From the NCBI RefSeq assembly GCF_000332095.2, contig NZ_KI913949.1, forward strand, positions 4,798,769 through 4,862,768: a stretch of DNA of 64,000 bases, read 5' to 3'. Of this stretch, positions 27,426 through 36,154 are shown one piece after another. The position numbers and the translations under genes were made by a program. The notes beneath the pieces are model-generated. The model saw only the letters and a program-made list of their open reading frames with translations. It ran no database searches and was not told the DNA's origin. The stretch is from Leptolyngbya sp. PCC 6406 (GTDB lineage: Bacteria > Cyanobacteriota > Cyanobacteriia > Phormidesmidales > Phormidesmidaceae). Position 1 is the stretch's first letter, and every line of letters begins with the position of its first letter.

Positions 27426-27994
27426 GAATCCATCCAATAGCGATCCTGCATGAGCCTTGAGTAAGCCTGAGTTCGACTTAAGCTTCGCTACCCATCCGCC
27501 AGGGAATAAATTGCCCTGGCTCACAGCAGAAGTCCGTTAAAACGGACTCGCCCCCCTATCCCCAGCCCAACTCCCAGTCCATCAAAAATGGACTTATAGC
27601 GGTTCTCACTCGGGTGAAGTACAGGCAAGGGGCTTAAGCCCCTTGTTCGCCAAAGTGTCATTAAGTTGAGGTGTACCTCATACATTAGGGAACCGCTATA
27701 AGCCTGTTAGCCGGGAATTTTGAATTCCCGGCGGGGTGACAGCGCTGATACCGAATTGACGTTTTTTAGCCCTCTACTCCTTGTCGAACTCAGGTTTGAG
27801 TAAGCCTCTTGCTCCGTGGGTTACGCTTCGCTTCACCCACGCTACGAAGGTCTTCAGACATCAAATGGGATTGCCATACTCGGTTTTGCCGATGAAGAAT
27901 CAAGGCTTGGAGGGTGTTTCCGGATAGGCTCTCAATGGGCGGCACCTCAAACCATCCCCCATCGCAACTGGACTGGCCTAGATCTCGTCATTCA
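27426..27994. other. Intergenic region with MITE-like repeat
   Basis: No gene. Contains the 110-bp element at 27593-27702 and a GGGTTACGCTTCGCTTCACCC palindromic cyanobacterial motif (about 27819-27840). Confidence 0.6.
27593..27702 (+). repeat. MITE-like element, copy 1
   Basis: Perfect 13-bp terminal inverted repeats CTTATAGCGGTTC and GAACCGCTATAAG, 110 bp overall, with an internal GGGGCTTAAGCCCC palindrome. It has no coding capacity. An inverted, more degraded copy is at 19430-19543. Confidence 0.85.
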
Positions 27995-30850
27995 CTAGAT
28001 CTCGTCATTCAATTGGGTCAAGATGCGCTCCAGATCGCGTTGGGCTTGACCATAGCCATCCCAGTCCCCCGCTTGGAGGGCAGTCTGTCCAGCGGTGTAG
28101 GCATCCAGGGCCGCTTGGATCTGGGCTGCCACCTCTGGGGTTGCCGGTGCCTGGGGAACGGCCACCTGATCGGGGTCAAGGGTAGCTTCCGCCTCCGGTG
28201 CCGCATCGGGATCAGCCGCCCCAAAGATTTCAACAAGCGCGGCATCCAGCGTCTCCGCCATGACAATGCGATCGCTATAGGCCACAATCACCCGCCGCAG
28301 TTCCGGCAGTTCCCCCTGCTCCGCCCGCAGATACACCGGCTCCACATAGAGCAGCGATCGCTCAATGGGAATCACCAACATATCTCCCCGGATCACCCGT
28401 GATCCCTCTTGACTCCAGAGGGTAAGCTGCTGAGAAATCTCAGGGGTTTGGTTAATGCGGGCTTCGATTTGGCTGGGGCCGTAGATCAACCGCTCTTTAG
28501 GAAACTGGTATTCCAACAGCGTGCCGTAGCTATCGCCATCGGAGCGCCCCGCCAGCCATGCCACCATGTTGTCGCGGTTCACAGGGGTAAAGGGCATGAT
28601 CTGGATGAACTCCTCGGGGCTGGTGTCCGGGAGCCGCATGATGGTGTGGTAGGGCTCCATCATCACCGACGCGCCTTCGTAAATCTGCATGGGGAAGCGC
28701 CACACATCCTCTCGGTTGTAAAACACCTCGGGGTTGGCCATGTGGTAGGTCCGGTACATGTGGGCCTGGAGGGTGAAGAGATCCTGGGGATAGCGAAAGT
28801 GTTCTTGCAGGGCGGAGGGCACCGTCGTCATATCCTGAAACAGGTTGGGGAAAATCTTGCGGTAGGTGGACAGGATCGGATCGGTCCCATCTAGGGCATA
28901 GAAGGTAAGGCTGCCATCGTAGGCGTCAATCACGACCTTGGCGGCATCGCGGATGTAGTTGGTGCCCCGACGGGCGATCTGGGCTAGGACGGGATTCCCC
29001 AGGATGTCATTTACGTCGCTGCTGCGAATGAGGGGCTGGGAATAGGGATAGCGATCGCTGGTGGTGTAGGCATCCAGCACCCACTTCAAGCGTCCCTCCA
29101 CCACAGCAATGTAGGGATCGCTGTCGTAGGTGAGGAACGGGGCGACCTGCCGTGCCCGCTCTACAATTTGCCGATGATAGTGAACACGGGAATCCGGGAT
29201 GAAATAGTTGGAAATCAGTGCATTGAAATCCCCCAGTTCAAAGGCATAGGCTAGCCGTCGCCCCAGGGAGCCTATGGGCACACCGCCGCTGCCCTCGTAG
29301 CGATTAACGGCATTGTCGTTTCCTAGGGGATAGTCAAATTCGTCGGTGTCGGTGCCCGTGAAGATGTAGTTTCGGGTCGCCTCACCGTAGTAGATCCGGG
29401 GTTCCTCCAAAGCCAGATCGATATCAATCACGGGGGGAATGTTTCTGATCATGAGTTCCGGCAGACCATCCGTCGTCGCCTGGTTCACCGGACTCATGAC
29501 GATGCCGTAGCCATGGGTAAATTTGAGCCGCTGATTGACCCAGGTTTGGGCCTCGGGGGCAGCTTGGCTGTAGTCCATTTCCCGAGCGGCCACCATCACC
29601 TGACGGTAGTTGCCGTCCAGGGTGTAGCGATCCACGTCTACATCCTGGAATCGGTAGTAGAGGCGAATTTCCTGGAGTTGGCGGTAGGTGCTGAGGATGG
29701 GGCGGTAGTCCCAGAGGCGAATGTTGTCTACCGTGGGACTATTGGCGGTGAGGTCAGCCTGGGTCAGACTGGCCTCGGCGGGAAAGTCATTACTCTCCAC
29801 CGTCGCTAAACCATAGGCGTCGCGGGTGTAGGCAATGTTGTGCTCAATGTAGGGCTGTTCCCTGACCAATTCATTGGGAGCGACTTGGAATCGTTGCTGA
29901 AACCAGGGATAGAAACCGCTGACCAGCACTAACACGGCTACATACAACACAATGCCGACGCTGGGCAGCAAAAAGCCGCTGCGTCCAAGGGAAACGATGA
30001 ACAGCGCTGCCACCGCTAGGGTGACAAAGGCCATCATCCAGTAGGCTTGCAGGCGAGCATTAACATCGGTAAATCCGGCCCCAAAGATGATCCCTGAGGG
30101 GGAGAACAGAAGTTCGTACCGCTCTAGGTAGAACCCTACGGCGATGAGCACGGCCAGTCCCGCCAGCAGCAGACACAGGTGGGTCTTGGCAGCCCCAGTG
30201 AGGAAATATTTCCAGCCCCGCTCTGGTCGAATTTCCCCCTTTAGGGCATAAACTGCGATCGCAATTGCCAAGGCCCACAGCACCAGTTGCAGTAACCCCA
30301 GTTGCAGCCCCTGATAAATCGGCAGTTGAAAAAAGTAGAAGGAGAGGTCTTGCTGAAAGAGGGGATCCCTCTGGTCAAAGGGGGTGAGGTTCAAAAACTG
30401 GAGGATGCTGTCCCAGGCAGCAGCTCCCTGAAGAGCGATGCCAAAGGCCACCACGAGACTAAGTGCGATCGCGCCATAGCTGGGCAAAACCGCCAACCGG
30501 GGAATCGGGGGAGCATTCTTCCCCAGCCGCCAGGGAGAATCCCGAGTTAGGGCTGCTGCCAGACCGTAGTTGGCTAACAAAAAGCCCGCCGCCAGGACCA
30601 GGGTAGCCAGCCAGATCAACCCCTGCCAGCGAATCCGCCGCCAAAAGACATCGGCATAGTCCACCGCAGCAAACCACCAGGATTCCGTCAGCAGGTGGAT
30701 CACCGCTCCCGACAACACGAGGACCAACACCACAGCGATCGCCGGAAATAGAATGAGGGGAGGCCGACGACTACTTTTGTAGGAAGCACTGGAGGAAGAA
30801 CGTTTCACAGTAAAAAACCGACAGAAAAAACCGACAAGACTAGATCTCAA
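27995..30850 (-). CDS. UPF0182 family membrane protein
   Basis: A 951-residue member of the UPF0182 family, found in cyanobacteria, actinobacteria and clostridia; its role is not known. The first third holds about seven membrane helices (from LILFPAIAVVLVLVLSGAVI onward). It is followed by a large exported domain with family segments such as ANELVREQPYIEHNI, YFIPDSRVHYHRQIVERA and LLYVEPVYLRAEQGELPELR. The C-terminal 80 residues are acidic, Ala/Pro-rich and end in a helical stretch. The N-terminal 15 residues before VKRSSSS may be extra. Repeat Y lies immediately upstream. Confidence 0.93.
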   Translation of the reverse strand: MRSSLVGFFCRFFTVKRSSSSASYKSSRRPPLILFPAIAVVLVLVLSGAVIHLLTESWWFAAVDYADVFWRRIRWQGLIWLATLVLAAGFLLANYGLAAALTRDSPWRLGKNAPPIPRLAVLPSYGAIALSLVVAFGIALQGAAAWDSILQFLNLTPFDQRDPLFQQDLSFYFFQLPIYQGLQLGLLQLVLWALAIAIAVYALKGEIRPERGWKYFLTGAAKTHLCLLLAGLAVLIAVGFYLERYELLFSPSGIIFGAGFTDVNARLQAYWMMAFVTLAVAALFIVSLGRSGFLLPSVGIVLYVAVLVLVSGFYPWFQQRFQVAPNELVREQPYIEHNIAYTRDAYGLATVESNDFPAEASLTQADLTANSPTVDNIRLWDYRPILSTYRQLQEIRLYYRFQDVDVDRYTLDGNYRQVMVAAREMDYSQAAPEAQTWVNQRLKFTHGYGIVMSPVNQATTDGLPELMIRNIPPVIDIDLALEEPRIYYGEATRNYIFTGTDTDEFDYPLGNDNAVNRYEGSGGVPIGSLGRRLAYAFELGDFNALISNYFIPDSRVHYHRQIVERARQVAPFLTYDSDPYIAVVEGRLKWVLDAYTTSDRYPYSQPLIRSSDVNDILGNPVLAQIARRGTNYIRDAAKVVIDAYDGSLTFYALDGTDPILSTYRKIFPNLFQDMTTVPSALQEHFRYPQDLFTLQAHMYRTYHMANPEVFYNREDVWRFPMQIYEGASVMMEPYHTIMRLPDTSPEEFIQIMPFTPVNRDNMVAWLAGRSDGDSYGTLLEYQFPKERLIYGPSQIEARINQTPEISQQLTLWSQEGSRVIRGDMLVIPIERSLLYVEPVYLRAEQGELPELRRVIVAYSDRIVMAETLDAALVEIFGAADPDAAPEAEATLDPDQVAVPQAPATPEVAAQIQAALDAYTAGQTALQAGDWDGYGQAQRDLERILTQLNDEI

Positions 30851-31167
30851 CCTTGCCCAAGTCCAGAAATGGAGCTTTCCCGGTGGGGAAACTCCAGATT
30901 TCGAGCTGGACTTGGTATAAAGCTACATGAGCCCCATTCAAGCTCTGTCTACCCTAGCGCTGCTGGCAGCGAGATATGGAGTGAACCCCTAGTTTTTTAC
31001 ATTCGCACCATTGCGTTTCCCAAAGGGCTCAGTATACTTTCAGGACATCTAGGTCACGCTGAAATACCAGGGATGCATCTATATCTGGTGTCCAGTCCCC
31101 GGTTTAGGGGTCAAGAACCCCCTAAAGGGTTGGCCCAATTCCATTTAGGTACGTTTATTAGGGATAT
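30851..31167. other. Intergenic region upstream of divergent genes
   Basis: Contains palindromic repeat Y copy 2 and a hairpin-forming stretch, TTTAGGGGT-caag-AACCCCCTAAA (about 31099-31125), in the leader of the gene at 31168. No gene was seen. Confidence 0.55.
30853..30919. repeat. Palindromic repeat Y, copy 2
   Basis: CCAAGTCCAG (30857-30866) and CTGGACTTGG (30906-30915) enclose GGAGCTTTCCC-ggt-GGGGAAACTCC. It differs from copy 1 at a handful of positions. Confidence 0.75.
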
Positions 31168-33357
31168 ATGAATAATCCCCGTCCATGGCCCTACGGGCAG
31201 CGACCCGTTAACCCGCCCTCGCCCCCAGTGACCGCTGCGGGCAGTGCCAAGATGCCGCCACCGCGACGGGGACAGCAGCCCCGCCCGAATCTGCAACCCC
31301 CAAATCCACGATGGTCAGAGACCGGCCCAAAGGGGCCATCGCAGTGGGTCAACTCCAGCCCCGGAGCCACCATGCCCCCGCCCGCCCCCAAAGCGGAGGC
31401 GCGCTCGATCTATCCTGCGCCCAAGCAGCCCCGATCCAGACAGCCCGCGTCCAAGCCATCTGAACCCAGAGACCCTACCCCACAAAAACCAACCCGTCAG
31501 CGGCGTTCTGCTTCCCGTGCCCAGACCGAGGTCGCCTCCCTGAGATCTCAGCTAGACACCCCCGCTACCGACCTCCGCCCCTCCCTCTGGATTCGTCTTG
31601 CCAGCAATTGGACCCTATGGGCCTTAGTCGCCTTAGCCTTATTTGGGGGGGTAGCGACAGCCTCCGCCGTGAGTCTGTTTCGCATTCCTAACCTGCCCAA
31701 CTGCCGCGCCATCTTCTGGCCCTTGGCCTCCGCCTCAACCCGCCTGCAATGTGCAGACGCCTACGCTGATCAAGGCTCCGTAGAAAGTCTCCTAGCAGCT
31801 ATTTCCCTGGTGGAAAGACTGCCCCAGGATCATCCCCTCCGTAGCGACATTGACGAACGAGTCGAGCGCTGGGCCGAACAGATTTTGACTATTGCCGACC
31901 GTACCTTCCATGAAGGAGACCTGCAAGAAGCCATCGCCATTGCCCGCCGCATCCCCGGACACACCGCCGCTGCGGCCCTAGTCGTGGACCGCATTGCAAC
32001 CTGGGAAGACATTTGGCAAAAAGCAAGCACTATTTTTGCCAATGCTGAAACCTATCTCCAGGAAGGTAAGTTCCGCGAAGCCTTCGGCGAGGCAATCCAA
32101 CTTCGTAATGTGGGGAATGACTATTGGCAAACCACCAAATATGAGGAACTGCTGAACCTGATTACGGCGGCACGGCGGGATATAAATCTTCTGGGTCAAG
32201 CCCGTCGCCTAGCAGAACGGGGAAGCGTAACGGCAATCTTAGAGGCTCTAGAGCTAATTGGTCAGATTCAGGATACGAGCCCCCTCCATGGGGAAGCTCA
32301 AACCTTGATGAAGGAAATCAGCCGCAAACTGCTGGATCTGGCAGAGAATGCCCTAGCACGAGCTGACAGTGCCAGTGCTTTGGACATTCTGGGCAAGATT
32401 CCCCCTAAAGCCGGACTGGCCGGGGAAGTTGCCGATTTCAAAACCCTAGCGGAAGCCTACGAACTCACCTGGGACAACTCCACCATGGGCTATGAGACCG
32501 CCATTCTGCGGCTCCAGAGTATTAGTCGCGATCGTCCTCTCTACAGCCGCGCCCAAGCCCTGATTGGTGAATGGCAGCAACAGGTAGAGGGGTTGGCCCT
32601 CCTGGACTGGTCTCGACGGGTGGCAGAACCCGGCACCGTGGCAGATCTGCGGGCCGCCATCATCGAAGCCCGCCGGATCGGGCGAGACAATCCCCGTTGG
32701 CAAGACGCCCAGCAGCAAATCGACCGCTGGCAGCGGGAAATTTCTCGCATCGAAGACGGCCCCTACCTATCCCAGGCCAAGGCTCTTGCTGGGGCAGGGG
32801 ATCGCGCCGCCCTCAGCGCCGCCATCGAAACAGCCCAGGTGATTCCACGCGGGAGCAGCCTCTACAGTGAAGCCCAGGATCTGATTGCAGACTGGCGCTG
32901 GGAAATACAACGCCTCGACCATGCACCAATCTTGGCCCAGGCCCGTCAACTCGCCGCTGCGGGGAATTTCTCCCAAGCGATCGCCGTAGCCTCCCAAATT
33001 CCCCAGGGCCAAGCCCTCCATAGTGATGCCCAAAGCCTAGTCAGAACCTGGCGCGGGGAAGTCAGTGGCGGCGACCAACTCCAGCGGGCTTACCAAAGCG
33101 CCCAAGGCGGCACCATCGCTGCTTTGGTGCAAGCTATTAATATCGCTCGGGAGGTTCCCGAAGGTAGCAGTCGCTGGAGTGAGGCCCAAGGCGTCATCAA
33201 CCAGTGGAGTTGGGATATTCTCCGTAGTGCAGAAAGTGAGGCGAATCGCGATCTGCCCCAGGCGATTCAAATCGCGCGGCAGGTGCCTGCCCGCACCGAA
33301 GCCTATGCCTCTGCTCAGCTCAAAATCCAAGAATGGACCGCCTTGTCAAACCCCTAG
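31168..33357 (+). CDS. Large membrane-anchored helical-repeat protein, Pro-rich N-terminus
   Basis: 729 residues in three parts. Residues 1-140 are Pro/Arg/Ser-rich and disordered. A single membrane helix (WTLWALVALALFGGVATASAV) sits near 145-170. The remainder is a chain of about eight degenerate repeats of roughly 50-65 residues. The repeat pattern is A-x-G-(x)n-A-I-x-x-A-x-x-I-P-x-G-S-x-L-Y-x-E-A-Q-x-x-I-x-x-W. Cys residues appear just after the membrane segment. Related cyanobacterial proteins are sometimes labelled chromosome segregation ATPase, but no ATPase motif is present. By topology the repeats would be periplasmic or lumenal, suited to protein binding. Confidence 0.8.
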   Translation: MNNPRPWPYGQRPVNPPSPPVTAAGSAKMPPPRRGQQPRPNLQPPNPRWSETGPKGPSQWVNSSPGATMPPPAPKAEARSIYPAPKQPRSRQPASKPSEPRDPTPQKPTRQRRSASRAQTEVASLRSQLDTPATDLRPSLWIRLASNWTLWALVALALFGGVATASAVSLFRIPNLPNCRAIFWPLASASTRLQCADAYADQGSVESLLAAISLVERLPQDHPLRSDIDERVERWAEQILTIADRTFHEGDLQEAIAIARRIPGHTAAAALVVDRIATWEDIWQKASTIFANAETYLQEGKFREAFGEAIQLRNVGNDYWQTTKYEELLNLITAARRDINLLGQARRLAERGSVTAILEALELIGQIQDTSPLHGEAQTLMKEISRKLLDLAENALARADSASALDILGKIPPKAGLAGEVADFKTLAEAYELTWDNSTMGYETAILRLQSISRDRPLYSRAQALIGEWQQQVEGLALLDWSRRVAEPGTVADLRAAIIEARRIGRDNPRWQDAQQQIDRWQREISRIEDGPYLSQAKALAGAGDRAALSAAIETAQVIPRGSSLYSEAQDLIADWRWEIQRLDHAPILAQARQLAAAGNFSQAIAVASQIPQGQALHSDAQSLVRTWRGEVSGGDQLQRAYQSAQGGTIAALVQAINIAREVPEGSSRWSEAQGVINQWSWDILRSAESEANRDLPQAIQIARQVPARTEAYASAQLKIQEWTALSNP

Positions 33358-33424
33358 GGCGGGAAGGCAGAAGGCAGAAGGATGTAAGGCTTTGCCCGTG
33401 CGTAGCAGGATGAAAAGGACTGTC

Positions 33425-33655
33425 ACAACTTGGAAGGTTACAGAGAACTGAGCCCATTGACTGCTGGCTAAGCGGAGTCGTTCGCGCAGCGTCTCCCGAA
33501 GGGAGAAAGCCAGCCACATCACCGGGTTCTGGCCGTTCCCTAGCCCCTCCGGGGCGGCAAAGCCAACGACTCTGCTCAGGGAACTGGATGTCTGTATGGA
33601 GACAACGACTTAGCAGGCTTTTCAGCTTGTTTTAAGACATAACCTTCCAAGTCGT
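33425..33655. mobile_element. 231-bp MITE-like element inserted in repeat X
   Basis: Terminal inverted repeats ACAACTTGGAAGGTTA and TAACCTTCCAAGTCGT (15 of 16 match). Flanking 8-mers GGACTGTC and GGACTTCC look like a slightly decayed target-site duplication. It has no coding frame. Sequence on both sides matches the uninterrupted copy of repeat X at 34467-34537. Confidence 0.7.
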
Positions 33656-33821
33656 GGACTTCCTCGTTTCACAAGGGCTCCTGCTCTACCAAATAGGTGA
33701 GTTATTGCTGCCATCGTCGCGTCGTCGCGCAAGCGTCCCGCTTGCCGCAGTGTTAGCACAGCGTGACACATCAATCCGAGTTGAACACCCTATCCCCCCA
33801 AACTGGTGCCTGAACACCCGT

Positions 33822-33859
33822 AAAAAAGCGGCTGTTCCCAAGGGAACAGCCGCTTTTTT
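33822..33859 (-). terminator. Terminator of the small gene at 33921 (bidirectional)
   Basis: AAAAAAGCGGCTGTTCCC pairs perfectly with GGGAACAGCCGCTTTTTT across an AA spacer. T-runs flank the stem on both strands, so it can end transcription from either side. Confidence 0.88.
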
Positions 33860-33920
33860 ACAAATCCTCTTGCAAGGCATTACTGAGCCAATCTAACGAA
33901 GCTGATGGGCCTGCCCCAGA

Positions 33921-34115
33921 TCATTCCATGGTCCCGAGGCTGGCATCCTGGTTACGAATGTTGTCGGGATCTACATAGTGGCAGGTCGCCTCATCAATGC
34001 AGATCAAGGCCCACCCAGACTGCTCAATTTCCACCAATTCATAGTCGGTGTCGCGGACAAAAAAGCCCTTGTGGTTGCGAGTCTCAGGCTTAACTTTGAC
34101 AGTGCGTGTATCCAT
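33921..34115 (-). CDS. Small conserved cyanobacterial protein, function unknown
   Basis: A 64-residue protein beginning MDTRTVKVKPETRNHKGFF. The pattern is that of a small beta-rich fold, with LVEIEQSGWALICIDEATCHYVDPDNI near the middle (cited in overlapping pieces). I do not know its function. It is monocistronic: a perfect intrinsic terminator lies 62 nt after the stop, and the upstream neighbour has its own terminator. Confidence 0.7.
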   Translation of the reverse strand: MDTRTVKVKPETRNHKGFFVRDTDYELVEIEQSGWALICIDEATCHYVDPDNIRNQDASLGTME

Positions 34116-34534
34116 GGGTTTGGCTCCGTAATTTAGCTCGACAGAAAGAAAAATCTCAGTAAACCTTATCGGTTCGTTAAAGAAAGCTTATCACCCAAAT
34201 TCGAGCCATGCCGTTAAGTTATCTAATCGTTCTTACCGATCCCCGATGGGATTTCATGCCGATTCCGGCTAGGACAATAAAAGGCTGAAACCCTTGTATG
34301 AAAAAGCCCTGGACAATTGCCAGGGCTTTTTAAGAGGGCGACACAGGCCGCAATATTGTTCACAAAAGTTTTTTGCGGACTGTTACGGGCTAGCGGTATC
34401 CACTCCGCCCTTCCGAGGCTGGAATCCGCCAGAAGCTAGTACTCGACGGCATAAAAACTTGCCTATTTGATGGAGCAGGAGCCCTTGTGAGACCAGGAAT
34501 TCCTTTTCTGCCTTCTGCCCTCTGCCTTTCTGTA
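34116..34534. other. Intergenic region with terminator and repeat
   Basis: No gene. Contains a strong hairpin at 34301-34331 and repeat X at 34467-34537. Confidence 0.6.
34301..34331 (-). terminator. Intrinsic terminator (bidirectional)
   Basis: AAAAAGCCCTGG pairs with CCAGGGCTTTTT around a 7-nt loop. It probably ends transcripts of the TPR gene to the right. Confidence 0.82.
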
Positions 34535-34537
34535 CTA
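34467..34537 (-). repeat. Repeat X copy
   Basis: On the minus strand: CTAGTACAGAAAGGCAGAGG, then repeated GGCAGAA units, then CTCACAAGGGCTCCTGCTCC. Its first CTAG contains the stop codon of the TPR gene. Confidence 0.75.
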
Positions 34538-34957
34538 GCTGTCAAAGAGCCATGTGCGTACCCGCTCTAGACTTTTCCAGTCCGGACGACGGCGTAATCC
34601 ATCTTCAAGATTTTCCCGCACTTCCTGACGCAGTTCCTCTGACACCATCATCACCTGAGTCACCAGTTCGATGTGATCCCGCACCCCCTTCTTCCCCGTT
34701 TCCAGGTAGGCGATGGCTAAATTGATCCGCGATTGGGGATCTTGGGGGTTGAGCTTCACTGCCCGCTGGGCAGTCTTGAAGGCGAGGGATCCCTTGCCCT
34801 CAAGCAGGTATAGCCATGCTAGGCAGGTGAAGGCGGCGCTGCTTTTGGGGGCGCGATCGCAAACCTCCTTGAACAGGGGAATCAGTTCCGCTACCGGATC
34901 CCCTGCTTTATACCGGGCAATACCTTGATCAAATAGCGATTCAGCGCTCTGAGTCAT
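34535..34957 (-). CDS. Small tetratricopeptide-repeat protein
   Basis: A 140-residue soluble protein from the ATG at 34957, which gives MTQSAESLFDQGIARYKAG; a frame 13 codons longer looks spurious. At least two TPR units are visible: LFDQGIARYKAGDPVAELI, and SAAFTCLAWLYLLEGKGSLAF joined to TAQRAVKLNPQDPQSR. It is probably a protein-interaction module of unknown partner. The stop codon falls in a repeat X end. Confidence 0.8.
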   Translation of the reverse strand: MTQSAESLFDQGIARYKAGDPVAELIPLFKEVCDRAPKSSAAFTCLAWLYLLEGKGSLAFKTAQRAVKLNPQDPQSRINLAIAYLETGKKGVRDHIELVTQVMMVSEELRQEVRENLEDGLRRRPDWKSLERVRTWLFDS

Positions 34958-35207
34958 GCTGCAATTACCTGTCTCACCGGGATAAGAGTATTCCAACTCA
35001 AGACTTGTCCGGCCTCTATCTCAGTAATTCTGGGATAGAGCAGCCAAACCAAGCCTGCGGTCAATTCCATGGGATGACCCTGTAGATGGAACCCTCTGAA
35101 GCCTACAGCAGGCCCGAGCCATAGAAAAGCCCAAGCCATTGTAAATTCCCCAGTCAATAGGAGCTAAACTCGCCCCGACAGATGGGACTTGATTTCTGTG
35201 CGGATCC

Positions 35208-35561
35208 CTAAGTGCCGAAGGACTTGCCGCAGCCGCAGGTTTGGGCGGCATTGGGGTTGGTGAACTGGAAGCCACCGCCAATCAGGGCGTTGCTGTAGTC
35301 CAGCACGAGGCCATAGAGGTAGAGCAGACTTTTGCGATCGCAAACCACCTTGAAGCCATCGTAGTCATAGACCTCATCGTGGTCCCCCACATTGCCAAGG
35401 TCTTCAAAGTCCATCATGTAGGACATGCCAGAGCAGCCGCCCTGCCGCACCCCCACCCGCAGGCACAGGTCTTTACCGTGCTGGGCTTGGAGCGCCTGGA
35501 CATGCTGGAGGGCAGCCTCAGTCATCTGAATGCCCCGTTCGTTTTGCACTGTCTGTGTCAT
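35208..35561 (-). CDS. sufA: Iron-sulfur cluster carrier, SufA/IscA/ErpA family
   Basis: A-type carrier that binds Fe or Fe-S clusters and passes them to apoproteins. The 117 residues include the three invariant cysteines: Cys43 in QGGCSGMSY, and Cys109 and Cys111 in TCGCGKSF. The cyanobacterial SufA and IscA paralogues differ slightly; the MTEAALQHVQAL start fits either, so the symbol is approximate. The gene is alone on the minus strand, with an AGAAATTGTAATG-type start region and no suf partners nearby. Confidence 0.9.
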   Translation of the reverse strand: MTQTVQNERGIQMTEAALQHVQALQAQHGKDLCLRVGVRQGGCSGMSYMMDFEDLGNVGDHDEVYDYDGFKVVCDRKSLLYLYGLVLDYSNALIGGGFQFTNPNAAQTCGCGKSFGT

Positions 35562-35706
35562 TACAATTTCTAGGGTGCTAGGTGGATATTAAGGTAGGTT
35601 TTGGAGCAGGGGGGTGTAGCGTCTGCCTTCACCTGTGCCCAGTGTAGCTTAGGAGCCAGTCTCCCCAGCATTGAAGCCGCCATTGGTCTGGCATTGATGG
35701 CAGAGG

Positions 35707-35797
35707 GAGTGGGGGTATGGGGGTATGGGGGTGGATGGGTGGATGGGTAGGGGGTTTGGGGTGGATGGGTAGGGGGTTTGGGGTGGATGGGTAGGGG
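35707..35797 (+). repeat. G-rich direct repeats (quadruplex-prone)
   Basis: Runs of three to five G recur every 4-8 nt in short direct repeats built on GGGGGTAT and TGGATGGGTAGGGGGTTTGG. Confidence 0.7.
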
Positions 35798-35875
35798 CGC
35801 GGTTTCCGCGCCCAATGCAGGAAGTAGCAGATGACAGGAATTTTGAGTTTTGAATTAAATATTCCGTAGGGGCGG

Positions 35876-35942
35876 GTTTAGCTCGTGTCTACCGGGAAAT
35901 CCCAAATGGGAGGCTCAAAACCCGCCCTACCCAGTCGCCGGG
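35876..35942. repeat. REP-like palindrome, copy C
   Basis: GTAGGGGCGGGTTTAGC at the left and TCAAAACCCGCCCTACC at the right, with a TCCCAAATGGGAGG centre. Confidence 0.78.
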
Positions 35943-36154
35943 TGATCGGTATTGGGGGGTTGGGGGTATTAGGGTATTGGGGGAGTTTTGAATTTTGAAT
36001 TCAATTTCCCGTAGGGGCAATCCCTTGTGGTTGCCCTTGTTGCCGGGTGACCCGAATGGGGAGTGGGGAGGTGGTAGGGGCGGGCGGTGCTCGCCCTGCC
36101 AGGGAGTGGGGGAGTGATGGAGCTGTTCTTCAGAGACCAGGTCGTAACCCTGGG

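Larger units (their letters stand above)
33358..33920. other. Repeat-rich intergenic region
   Basis: Holds a copy of repeat X (33354-33416 and 33657-33700) split by a 231-bp MITE-like element, followed by a perfect terminator hairpin at 33822-33859. Confidence 0.65.
35562..36154. other. Intergenic region with G-rich tract and REP-like repeats
   Basis: A directly repeated G-rich tract (35707-35797, unit TGGATGGGTAGGGGGTTTGG) is followed by a GTAGGGGCGCGGTTTCCGCG unit and a REP-like palindrome (35876-35942). Frames here are not genes. Confidence 0.7.

Noticed and set aside
28409-28894. Plus-strand 161-codon frame opposite the UPF0182 gene
   Set aside because: Antisense shadow of a well-conserved membrane protein gene.
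35707-35797. CRISPR-like array
   Set aside because: Repeat units are short, G-rich and directly abutting, with no unique spacers and no cas genes in the window.
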